A stretch of 24,467 bases of DNA, from positions 1 to 24,467 of IMG/VR virus record IMGVR_UViG_3300008262_002934. One strand, written 5' to 3'. Under the pieces are notes generated by a model that was given only the letters and a program-made list of their open reading frames with translations, searched no databases and was not told the origin of the DNA. Source of the DNA: a virus. How positions within the stretch are numbered: the first letter of the stretch is position 1; the number at the start of each line of letters is the position of its first letter. Below are positions 14,768-21,183 of the stretch, one piece after another. The position numbers were made by a program, and so were the translations under genes.

Positions 14768-15287
14768 TTGGCTGTATCTCCGCATTTTGTTCTACATTTG
14801 CATCAGGCATTGCTTCTCCAACGGAGGATGATTGCATTCTCATATCATCTGCCATTTTATCATTTTCTTTTTTAACGTAGCCTTGATAAATGTCTTGCAT
14901 TAACTTTTTAGGCATTAAAATTGTTACTATCCAAACAGCGTGTTCGTCAATTTTTCCCTTTTTGCTACCTGGACGATAGTCATCAGGGCTTAACACCTTG
15001 CGTGGTTTCAATAGCTTGTCTTTTCTATAAAGTACTTTACAGTCGTAATCTAACAGACGCTTACCGCCGTCTGGATTAGGCATTTTATCATGTGGCCACA
15101 TAAAAGAGCATTCAACTGTATATCTATTGACAATTGGGCCTTCAACAAGTTCGCCATCTTCCCAGTTCTCAAAAACATACAAATCAAGCTCGTCCAGCAC
15201 CCTCTCGAAATCTTTCAAGATGCTGATACTGCTGTTTGCCCCATAAACCTCTTTAGTATTCTTAATTACGTCAATGATATCTAGCAT
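14760..15287 (-). CDS. Conserved-type phage protein of unknown function
   Basis: 175 aa. Helical N-terminus, then a Trp/Pro/Asp-rich centre (C-S-F-M-W-P-H-D-K-M-P-N-P-D-G-G-K-R) and a charged, low-complexity C-terminal tail rich in Met, Ser, Asn and Gln. No known domain. CGAGGAC precedes the ATG. It overlaps the next gene by 8 nt and opens the minus-strand block that runs on into lysis. Confidence 0.65.
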   Translation of the reverse strand: MLDIIDVIKNTKEVYGANSSISILKDFERVLDELDLYVFENWEDGELVEGPIVNRYTVECSFMWPHDKMPNPDGGKRLLDYDCKVLYRKDKLLKPRKVLSPDDYRPGSKKGKIDEHAVWIVTILMPKKLMQDIYQGYVKKENDKMADDMRMQSSSVGEAMPDANVEQNAEIQPNA

Positions 15288-15304
15288 TTTTTAGTCCTCG
15301 ATAA

Positions 15305-15311
15305 TATTTAG
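15305..15311 (-). promoter_or_regulatory. Candidate late promoter (CTAAATA)
   Basis: Minus-strand CTAAATATTAT lies 18 nt before ATG 15287 in the strand-switch gap and resembles the T4 late -10 TATAAATA. No sigma70 -35/-10 pair was found for this direction. Suits late expression of the lysis block. Confidence 0.33.
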
Positions 15312-15357
15312 CAAAAAATTTGGGTATATGAGCTAGGTTTTTTTCAACCCCCTTAAA

Positions 15358-15363
15358 TATAAT
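15358..15363 (+). promoter_or_regulatory. Candidate phoH promoter (-10 TATAAT)
   Basis: A perfect TATAAT lies 17 nt before the AAGGAGG ribosome site of phoH, but no good -35 lies 16-18 bp upstream (17-bp position reads AGGTTT). An activator-dependent (middle) promoter is possible. The 15288-15393 gap holds only this element, the late-promoter candidate and the ribosome sites. Confidence 0.35.
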
Positions 15364-15393
15364 TGCAGGTCGCGATTTACAAGGAGGTGTTCA

Positions 15394-16119
15394 TTGTCAA
15401 GAGCGAAACAGCGTGAACGTAATAGTTCACAAAACAGCAATCTCATTGAGATTAAAAAATTTCAGCACAAAAAACGTCAGGTTCATATAGTTCCTCGCAA
15501 CTTATCGCAGGAAACTTACCTAGAACTGCTCAAAAATCCACGAAAATATATAGTATTTGCTATCGGTCCTGCGGGAACGGGCAAAACTCTATTGGGTGTG
15601 CAAATGGCTATTAAATCATTGCAAGAAGGAACTGTCGAAAAGATAGTTATAACACGCCCAGCAGTTAGTGTTGACGAAGAGCATGGATTCTTACCTGGAA
15701 CGTTAAATGAAAAAATGGCTCCATGGACTAGGCCCATTTTTGATGTCTTTGAAGAACATTATACTCCGCAAGAAATTGCGGGAATGATGGAAGACGGAAT
15801 CTTGGAGATCAGCCCATTAGCCTATATGAGAGGGAGGACTTTTAAAAACAGTTTTATTATTGCTGACGAAATGCAAAACGCAACGCCAAGTCAAATGAAG
15901 ATGTTACTCACTAGACTTGGGGAAAATAGCAAAATGGCGGTCACTGGCGACCTGCAACAAGCCGACCGTCCTACAGCTAACGGCCTAGTTGACTTTATTG
16001 AAAAATACAAATCTACTAACACCCATAGAGCCGTAGATTTAGTTGAATTTAATGTTAAGGATATCGAAAGGCATGATGCTGTAAAAGAAATACTAGCACT
16101 TTACGGAGACACGTTATAA
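15394..16119 (+). CDS. phoH: PhoH-like P-loop ATPase
   Basis: 241 aa, the only plus-strand gene. Walker A GPAGTGKT (58-65) and Walker B I-I-A-D-E-M-Q-N (D158-E159) are those of the PhoH family, with TRPAV (88-92) and MRGRTF as further family motifs. The start is TTG (S-R-A-K follow), chosen because an ideal AAGGAGG ends 6 nt before it. PhoH proteins are SF1-type ATPases often found in marine T4-like phages; the role in phosphate stress or RNA metabolism is unproven. Inverted relative to all neighbours. Confidence 0.92.
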   Translation: MSRAKQRERNSSQNSNLIEIKKFQHKKRQVHIVPRNLSQETYLELLKNPRKYIVFAIGPAGTGKTLLGVQMAIKSLQEGTVEKIVITRPAVSVDEEHGFLPGTLNEKMAPWTRPIFDVFEEHYTPQEIAGMMEDGILEISPLAYMRGRTFKNSFIIADEMQNATPSQMKMLLTRLGENSKMAVTGDLQQADRPTANGLVDFIEKYKSTNTHRAVDLVEFNVKDIERHDAVKEILALYGDTL

Positions 16120-16142
16120 GAAAAGGGGCATTGCCCCTTTTC
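16120..16142. terminator. Bidirectional terminator between phoH and the clamp-loader operon
   Basis: GAAAAGGGGC (16120-16129) pairs perfectly with GCCCCTTTTC (16133-16142), loop ATT. The stem starts one base after the phoH stop and reaches the stop of the convergent gene. A-rich and T-rich arms give a U-tract in both directions. Confidence 0.88.
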
Positions 16143-16621
16143 TATTCTTTAACGTTGCCTTCTTCGTCTACTTCTAACCAAGTGTGGTCTCCCATATATT
16201 TTACACGAGTTTGATAGACATAATCTTCAGGAGCACCTGTACTCCAATCTTTTGGTCCGTTATGAGTCAATAACGTTTTCTTTTTTCTAGCATCCCATAC
16301 CAGCCAATAGCATTGTCCCATTACCACTTGAAATTGATACTCAGCGGCATGTACTGCATCAGTAACATCTAATCTTCTTTTAATAGACTCTGCTTGTTTT
16401 TGTAAAACTGTAACTAGTTCCATAATTCTGTTATACTCTTGCTGAGCATACATCCTAGCATGATTTATCATTATATCTTTTTGTTTAGATACAGGTATTA
16501 AATCAAAATTAGGAGCACCAACTTCTGTAGGATAAGGAGTTACATTGCGATTAAAAAAGGGGACAAGTGTATCCCCTATTTTTGAATCATAACTATCTTT
16601 TCCTTTGGCCGAATTACTCAT
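16142..16621 (-). CDS. DUF2452-like protein
   Basis: 159 aa from ATG at 16621, joined to the ferredoxin stop as TAATG; a start at 16663 inside the ferredoxin gene is less likely. A helical stretch (K-Q-K-D-I-M-I-N-H-A-R and the following Q-Q-E-Y-N-R-I-M-E-L) is followed by a beta-rich C-terminus with aromatic pairs (Y-W-L-V-W-D and H-T-W-L-E-V). This pattern matches DUF2452, a family of unknown function present in T4-like phages. Last gene of the operon. Confidence 0.7.
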   Translation of the reverse strand: MSNSAKGKDSYDSKIGDTLVPFFNRNVTPYPTEVGAPNFDLIPVSKQKDIMINHARMYAQQEYNRIMELVTVLQKQAESIKRRLDVTDAVHAAEYQFQVVMGQCYWLVWDARKKKTLLTHNGPKDWSTGAPEDYVYQTRVKYMGDHTWLEVDEEGNVKE

Positions 16622-16944
16622 TATGGTTCTAATAAATCTATTTTGTTTGGAGTCCCATTCCATTGATCTGCATCAGGCAATGGGTCTTTTTTCCTAGTTA
16701 TGACGGGCCATTGATTACTTAATTTTTTATTCAAATCACGCCAAAATGGAACGTCTACAGTTGCATCATTGTCTGCAACTATCGCATCAGCAGGGCATTC
16801 AGGTACACACACTCCGCAGTCAATACATTCGTCTGGATTAATAGCTAAGAAATTTGGTCCTTCATGGAAGCAATCAACTGGACAAACTGCAACGCAGTCT
16901 GTAAACTTGCATTTAATACAATTTTCTGTAACTAAAAATGTCAT
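16621..16944 (-). CDS. fdxA: 7Fe ferredoxin, FdxA type ([3Fe-4S][4Fe-4S])
   Basis: 107 aa. Cys 9, 17 and 50 match the ligands of the [3Fe-4S] cluster and Cys 21, 40, 43 and 46 those of the [4Fe-4S] cluster in Azotobacter FdI-type ferredoxins; the two non-ligand Cys (12, 25) are kept too. The C-terminal extension with [11 protein letters not shown] is also conserved, so this is a full-length bacterial-type FdxA, not a plant-type PetF. It would carry electrons at low potential for an unknown partner. It overlaps the clamp-loader gene by 4 nt. Confidence 0.93.
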   Translation of the reverse strand: MTFLVTENCIKCKFTDCVAVCPVDCFHEGPNFLAINPDECIDCGVCVPECPADAIVADNDATVDVPFWRDLNKKLSNQWPVITRKKDPLPDADQWNGTPNKIDLLEP

Positions 16945-17861
16945 GATAGTCTAGCCAATTTAATTAAAGTTGCGCTTAGATTAATTTCTGGATCTGCAAT
17001 TAATGTATGATCAACTAAGCCTTGTTTAATGATTAATACTGCTTGATCTTGTACTTCATCTTCTTTACTAAAAACATCTAAATTGTCATACATCCAACGA
17101 TAAACACTGCCTAATTCTTCTGGACGAGCATTTGAACAAATTAGTTTACGTGCGTCTTGTATCTTACCAGCTTTGAACAATTCTACCATTTTAATTTTCC
17201 AATCCTGCATCCCTGCATCACTGGAATTTGGTGCTACTAGTGAATTGTCTCTACAATTTTGTTGTACTAGGTTAATACATTTACGTAAGTCTGGATATGT
17301 TACTTTAACGTATGTGTCCAAAGTGTCTAAATCAAATTCAATATTTTCTTCAACAAGTATTGTTGCTACACGAGCAGTAAATTCTGTTTGATCAATTTTT
17401 TCAAAGTGAAATTGTTGGCAACGACTGTGTATTGCAGGTATAATTTGATTAGGATGATTACAGGTCAAAATAAATCGACTGGTACTTGCATATTCTTCCA
17501 TAACACCACGCATAGCGGCCTGGGCTTCTGGAGTCAGCATGTCTGCTTCATCTAGCAGAACTACTTTAAAAGGACCAAATGGCATCATGCTAATAAAATT
17601 AGTAATTCTATCTCTGACTTCTCCAATACCTCGCTCACGTGATGCATTGATCTCTAATACATCATAATCTGGAATTTCTAACTCATTAAGAAGAAGTTTT
17701 GCCAAAGTAGTTTTTCCAATGCCTGGACTACCACTTAAAAGTAAGTGTGGAATACTTCCTTGTTTGATCCAAGACTGTACCTGCATACGCTGGTTGTCGT
17801 CTCTAAAAACATAACCGTCAACTGTTTTTGGACGATATTTTTCTACCCATAATTGTTTCAT
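16941..17861 (-). CDS. Sliding-clamp loader large subunit (gp44-like)
   Basis: 306 aa AAA+ ATPase. W-V-E-K-Y-R-P-K at 5-12 is the RFC-box start; Walker A GSPGIGKT (44-51), Walker B L-L-D-E-A-D (D104-E105), sensor-1 N135 and the S-R-C arginine-finger motif (146-148) follow. T4 gp44 is 319 aa. It opens the sliding clamp (gp45) for the replicative polymerase; the clamp and gp62 are not in this window. It overlaps both neighbours by 4 nt. Confidence 0.93.
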   Translation of the reverse strand: MKQLWVEKYRPKTVDGYVFRDDNQRMQVQSWIKQGSIPHLLLSGSPGIGKTTLAKLLLNELEIPDYDVLEINASRERGIGEVRDRITNFISMMPFGPFKVVLLDEADMLTPEAQAAMRGVMEEYASTSRFILTCNHPNQIIPAIHSRCQQFHFEKIDQTEFTARVATILVEENIEFDLDTLDTYVKVTYPDLRKCINLVQQNCRDNSLVAPNSSDAGMQDWKIKMVELFKAGKIQDARKLICSNARPEELGSVYRWMYDNLDVFSKEDEVQDQAVLIIKQGLVDHTLIADPEINLSATLIKLARLS

Positions 17862-18262
17862 TTATTAGCCTCTATAACTCGTTGTCTTAATTCGCTTGTT
17901 GAAAAACTGTGTTTACGTTGATTAAAATAAAATTCCATAGGAATGTCATGACCTGTGAATTCTTTGCCTGCGTACTCTTCGCCTAATATTCTAACATTAA
18001 TAGGAAATGAAAGTAAAATATCTCTAAGTTCTTTTTCAGTACTGTATGGGACTATTTGATCTACAAATTTACAAGCTCTTAGCTGTGCCCAGCGTTCAAA
18101 AAGTCCTTGTACAGGTTTATTTTTAATTCCTGGACGATCAATTGTGGGGTCACTTTGTAATCCCACGATCAAAAACTCGCATTGCTTTTTAGCTTCTTCA
18201 AGCATCATTACATGCCCTGCATGAAACAAGTCAAACGTACTACAAGTAAACCCTATTCTCAT
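17858..18262 (-). CDS. Cytidylyltransferase-like enzyme (TagD-type fold)
   Basis: 134 aa, the size of glycerol-3-phosphate cytidylyltransferase. H-A-G-H (14-17) is the nucleotide-binding HxGH motif, and S-F-S-T-S-E-L-R-Q-R (119-128) matches the second signature (I-S-T-T-x-L). It would join CTP or ATP to a phosphorylated small molecule; the substrate cannot be told. The gene follows a membrane protein and precedes the clamp loader, each by 4-nt overlap. Confidence 0.85.
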   Translation of the reverse strand: MRIGFTCSTFDLFHAGHVMMLEEAKKQCEFLIVGLQSDPTIDRPGIKNKPVQGLFERWAQLRACKFVDQIVPYSTEKELRDILLSFPINVRILGEEYAGKEFTGHDIPMEFYFNQRKHSFSTSELRQRVIEANK

Positions 18263-18642
18263 ACCATTTCTTCATAGACGCCAAGTAATTCAGCAACAAT
18301 AAACAAAACACCTGCTATAGCGAATTCACCAAAAAATAAAGTAGCACCCGCTAAAATTCTAAATCCACTTTTAATAAAACTAATATGTTTATGTTTTACT
18401 GGATCTGGATAATTGCTTTCATTTTCTGATAATGATGATTTTTCTATTTCCTCAACTTTCTTTTTTGTACTGTCAAGTTTAGGTATGAAACTTTCATCAA
18501 CAATTTTGTCGTAAGGTGTTGTTACTTTTTGATCTGTTTTAGTTTTTCTTGTACGTTTTGATTTTTTACCTTCAATCGCATCAAGTTTATCTTTTAAATC
18601 TTCTGCTAGTTCTATTTCTTTTTGTAGGCTGTTATTATTCAT
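18259..18642 (-). CDS. Small membrane protein, function unknown
   Basis: 127 aa. The first 85 residues are highly charged (K-K-S-K-R-T-R-K-T-K near 26-35). One or two hydrophobic segments lie at about 90-122 (I-L-A-G-A-T-L-F-F and I-A-G-V-L-F-I-V-A-E-L-L-G-V). AGGAGAG precedes the ATG and a perfect sigma70 promoter is 24 nt upstream. First gene of the cytidylyltransferase/clamp-loader operon; no family recognised. Confidence 0.68.
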   Translation of the reverse strand: MNNNSLQKEIELAEDLKDKLDAIEGKKSKRTRKTKTDQKVTTPYDKIVDESFIPKLDSTKKKVEEIEKSSLSENESNYPDPVKHKHISFIKSGFRILAGATLFFGEFAIAGVLFIVAELLGVYEEMV

Positions 18643-18665
18643 AAAGACTCTCCTATTTTCTCCTT

Positions 18666-18694
18666 ATTATATAGAAAATAAAAGGGCCTGTCAA
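18666..18694 (-). promoter_or_regulatory. Perfect-consensus sigma70 promoter for the clamp-loader operon
   Basis: Minus strand: TTGACA (18689-18694), exactly 17 bp, TATAAT (18666-18671), followed by an AGGAGAG ribosome site and ATG 18642. As at dnaJ, the -35 is in the loop of a terminator-like hairpin. Confidence 0.85.
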
Positions 18695-18700
18695 GACCCT
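18674..18700 (-). terminator. Terminator-like stem-loop of the GroES/MazG operon, fused to next promoter
   Basis: Minus strand: AGGG, a 10-nt loop holding CTTGACAG, CCCT, then TTTATTTTC. The stem is only 4 bp (18683-18686 with 18697-18700) plus one inner pair, but GC-rich and followed by a T-tract, 7 nt after the MazG-like stop. Confidence 0.5.
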
Positions 18701-18706
18701 ATGATT

Positions 18707-19078
18707 TTATTGCTTACTGATAAACGGTCGTAAATCTGGCGGAGCCCAACCTACTGGTTTAAGAACCTTACCATCTTCACGCTTACGCACCTTGCCAGTT
18801 TCTTTATCAATCTTGGCAAAGTTAGTTCGCATAACTTCTTTCCAGCCACCTTCTCCCTCAAAACCAGCTGAATGAATAGCACCAATTGTTACAACGATAA
18901 AATCTAACAATGCGTCTAAGGTTTCAACGTTGTCATTATTATCAATGGCAAGCTTCAATTCTTTCCATTCTTCTTCCATTAAATCAAGATATAATTTAAA
19001 TTGATCTTGATTAAAGCCTTCAACTGATTGGTCACAGGCCCGCATAAATTTTTCTTGATCTTTAAAAGGATTTGTCAT
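18707..19078 (-). CDS. MazG-like nucleotide pyrophosphohydrolase
   Basis: 123 aa, all-helical. E36-E37-x-x-E40 followed by E52-T-L-D55 is the metal-binding EExxE...ExxD signature of the MazG/PRA-PH superfamily. Members hydrolyse (d)NTPs or related nucleotides to monophosphates; in phages they may alter nucleotide or alarmone pools. The C-terminus (K-P-V-G-W-A-P-P-D-L) is of the type seen in phage homologues. It lies 2 nt after the GroES-like gene and ends the operon. Confidence 0.83.
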   Translation of the reverse strand: MTNPFKDQEKFMRACDQSVEGFNQDQFKLYLDLMEEEWKELKLAIDNNDNVETLDALLDFIVVTIGAIHSAGFEGEGGWKEVMRTNFAKIDKETGKVRKREDGKVLKPVGWAPPDLRPFISKQ

Positions 19079-19080
19079 AA

Positions 19081-19452
19081 TTATCCTGGAATGTTAAAAT
19101 TCATTGCACCAATGCTAACACGCATTGCGTCTTCTTCTGGTTTTTCATCACTTACTAATAGAAGTCCTTCATTATCCACCATATGGATTTTAATTTCTTC
19201 ACCTGTTTCTATTTCGTAAGCTATTGCTCTAGTCCAGCGCCCATGCTGAAGCAACACCCACTGACCAGGTTTGACATCTTTTTGATCATCACCTACAAAA
19301 ATAACTCTCGCCCATCTTGGATGTAGTCCGCTACTTTTTCCGTCATCAGATGTTAGTACAATGCCAGACTTAGTCTTGCTTTCACCAAAGTTCATGTCCG
19401 TAACAAAAATTTTGTCACCTAAAGGACGTAAATTGCCTTTAACTGCTGCCAT
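19081..19452 (-). CDS. GroES-like co-chaperonin (functional analogue of T4 gp31)
   Basis: 123 aa. R-P-L-G-D-K-I-F-V at 9-17 is the GroES beta-barrel start. The mobile loop (about 21-40) contains S-G-I-V-L-T with I31-V32-L33, the exact hydrophobic tripeptide GroES uses to bind GroEL. In T4, gp31 replaces GroES to fold the capsid protein; the same role is likely. At 123 aa it is longer than GroES (97), with extra sequence at the C-terminus. Ribosome site AGGAG. Confidence 0.88.
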   Translation of the reverse strand: MAAVKGNLRPLGDKIFVTDMNFGESKTKSGIVLTSDDGKSSGLHPRWARVIFVGDDQKDVKPGQWVLLQHGRWTRAIAYEIETGEEIKIHMVDNEGLLLVSDEKPEEDAMRVSIGAMNFNIPG

Positions 19453-19755
19453 TTATTTCTCCTGTGGCTTTTTCTTTTTGGACAAAATTTCTTGTGCCTG
19501 TTCTGGAGTAATTTCAGGTTCAGGTCCAAAGTCCTCGTTAAATTCAGTTTCCTGTATTTGTTTTATTTCTGTTTGATTTTTTTGCTCTGAAATTTCATCT
19601 CTTGATCTTACTATTTCCCCATTGGGACGTATTTCATCGCCTCGAGCGTTTACACGCATATTCCCTACAGCAGGAACTAGTTCATTAGATAGTCTTAAAC
19701 TATCAAAATCTATTTCTCTTCCCTGCATTGTTTTGTAAATCTTTCTTTCAGCCAT
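19453..19755 (-). CDS. Small hydrophilic protein with MRVN-G-RS motif, function unknown
   Basis: 100 aa. The first half holds K-T-M-Q-G-R-E and M-R-V-N-A-R-G-D-E-I (33-42) followed by I-V-R-S-R-D-E (48-54); the second half is Glu/Pro/Gln-rich and probably disordered. The MRVN...RS segment recurs at the N-terminus of the upstream protein. AAGGAGA precedes the ATG. Similar proteins occur in T4-like cyanophages from memory; function not known. Confidence 0.68.
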   Translation of the reverse strand: MAERKIYKTMQGREIDFDSLRLSNELVPAVGNMRVNARGDEIRPNGEIVRSRDEISEQKNQTEIKQIQETEFNEDFGPEPEITPEQAQEILSKKKKPQEK

Positions 19756-19776
19756 GGTATTCTCCTTGTCTTATAC

Positions 19777-20295
19777 TTATTTTAGAAACTCTCTGACATC
19801 TAAATTATATTTTATACTATCAATTTTGTGTAAACCTATTAGGTATAGACAGTAACTGGCAACACTACTGCCTCTACCAACACCCCAAACTAATTGATTT
19901 TTTCTAAATGTATCAACCAAATACTTTGCAATTATCAATATTTGTCGTAGATTGAATTGCTGATACAAATCTAATTCATCTTTTACTCTAAAAAACTCTT
20001 TTTCAGTTTGGCATTGTTCAAACAACCATGTTTCAATATCAAAGTTATTTGATTCATCTGGTATGAACCATTGCTGTTGATTATTTTTATCAAACTCTTC
20101 AATGCTAATGTCTATTTCTTTATTCTTTTTAATTTGAAGATTGATTCCGCAGACATTAGAAGAATTATTGAATTTTTCAACAACATTATTGCTGTCAAAA
20201 TCAATTATAGATATATCTAAATTTGGATTTTGAAAAAGGGCTTCGATTACTTCTTTTTCAGATCTGATAATTTGACCATACTGATTTACACGCAT
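19777..20295 (-). CDS. Truncated DNA polymerase III alpha-like palm protein
   Basis: 172 aa. Residues 100-172 resemble the part of bacterial DnaE around its dNTP-binding GRGS motif: F-F-R-V-K-D-E-L, then I-I-A-K-Y-L-V and G-V-G-R-G-S-S-V-A-S-Y (138-148), then L-H-K-I-D-S-I-K-Y-N-L-D-V-R-E-F-L-K. The protein stops at the point where DnaE goes on to its catalytic Asp pair (PDFDVDF), so it cannot be a polymerase by itself. No remainder lies downstream: the next ribosome site and gene follow at once. The N-terminal 95 residues are Asn/Asp/Ile-rich, starting MRVNQYGQII. Leaderless start predicted. Confidence 0.72.
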   Translation of the reverse strand: MRVNQYGQIIRSEKEVIEALFQNPNLDISIIDFDSNNVVEKFNNSSNVCGINLQIKKNKEIDISIEEFDKNNQQQWFIPDESNNFDIETWLFEQCQTEKEFFRVKDELDLYQQFNLRQILIIAKYLVDTFRKNQLVWGVGRGSSVASYCLYLIGLHKIDSIKYNLDVREFLK

Positions 20296-20301
20296 ACATG
20301 T

Positions 20302-20330
20302 ATTGTATTACATTTTACGTTTGATGTCAA
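20302..20330 (-). promoter_or_regulatory. Near-consensus sigma70 promoter
   Basis: Minus strand: TTGACA (20325-20330), 17 bp, TACAAT (20302-20307), one mismatch in twelve. The TGA inside the -35 is the stop codon of the upstream gene. ATG 20295 comes 6 nt after the -10, with no ribosome site. Confidence 0.82.
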
Positions 20331-20563
20331 CCAATATTGATTAGATCGTCTAGGTCTTTGCCTAGATCTTTGTTCATTGCTTCTATTTTTCTTTGCTCTC
20401 TAGATTCTTTTTCAATTTTATAATCTTCTAGGAGCATTAATAGTTGAGTGCTTGCTGAAGGACTTACCTGTAAAACGGTAGTGTATTTTTTAGTAAGATC
20501 TCTAATTTTTTCTTCTAAGTCGCTATCAGAGATCTTTGATAAATCTATCTGAAGTGGGTGCAT
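20327..20563 (-). CDS. Small helical protein, function unknown
   Basis: 78 aa from ATG at 20563, 2 nt after the preceding stop; a TTG at 20569 overlapping that stop is less likely. Two or three charged helices (E-E-K-I-R-D-L-T-K-K-Y and L-L-M-L-L-E-D-Y-K-I-E-K-E) suggest a small helical-bundle or coiled-coil protein. No catalytic motif. It ends the structural block. Confidence 0.65.
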   Translation of the reverse strand: MHPLQIDLSKISDSDLEEKIRDLTKKYTTVLQVSPSASTQLLMLLEDYKIEKESREQRKIEAMNKDLGKDLDDLINIG

Positions 20564-20565
20564 TA

Positions 20566-21183
20566 TCAAGCCTGTTGCTGATATACGCCTTCTAAATCTA
20601 CAAAGGTGTTGATACCACCATCTGGGCTAGAAATTTTAAAGACATATCGTTGCAGTTTACTATTTGCTTCTCTGATGCAATCTACATAATTGGTGTTACC
20701 AAATCCTTGTCCTAAATGTAGAAATTGTGTAGGGCTACCTAAACTATTATTAATAACGCCTTTTTGGAATTGTACTCTTTTAGTACCAGCCGCTGAAATA
20801 ACTTCTAGTCTAAATTCTGCGTAGCAGTCCACAGGCCAATTATCAATTTGAAAAGTATTTGTTGTATTGTTGACTGAATATTTTTTATATTGAAAATCGC
20901 TAAAAGTAATTACATTAACTGTACCAGCAGAATTTACGTCTGGACTGCTTCTTACTCCGTAATTTTTTAATATTAAATTACTTAGGGTATTATTACCCAT
21001 ATCGTTGTTGGTTGTTTTGTCAACAGAATTTGTGTTAAGATATGTGATCTCAGTTTGAGCTGTGCTCAAGGCTGTTTTAATCCTAGCAAAATTATCTCTA
21101 AAGCCTTGACTGTCATTATCCTGTCCAGCTGTAGGAAAATTTTCATTAATTGTGCTAAAAACGATTGCGCTTACGGCTGTCAT
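20566..21183 (-). CDS. Probable virion structural protein
   Basis: 205 aa. The N-terminus (N-F-P-T-A-G-Q-D-N-D-S-Q-G-F-R-D-N-F) is of a kind I associate with fibre or baseplate proteins of T4-like marine phages: a short helical segment before a beta-rich region. The rest is Asn/Thr/Val/Phe-rich with no catalytic motif. It overlaps the large structural gene by 4 nt (ATGA). Exact virion position unknown. Confidence 0.65.
   Translation of the reverse strand: MTAVSAIVFSTINENFPTAGQDNDSQGFRDNFARIKTALSTAQTEITYLNTNSVDKTTNNDMGNNTLSNLILKNYGVRSSPDVNSAGTVNVITFSDFQYKKYSVNNTTNTFQIDNWPVDCYAEFRLEVISAAGTKRVQFQKGVINNSLGSPTQFLHLGQGFGNTNYVDCIREANSKLQRYVFKISSPDGGINTFVDLEGVYQQQA

Noticed and set aside
19756-20295. 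PolIII-like gene as a frameshifted remnant with its catalytic part downstream
   Set aside because: Only 21 nt separate its stop from the next ATG, and that gene has no polymerase-like sequence in its frame.
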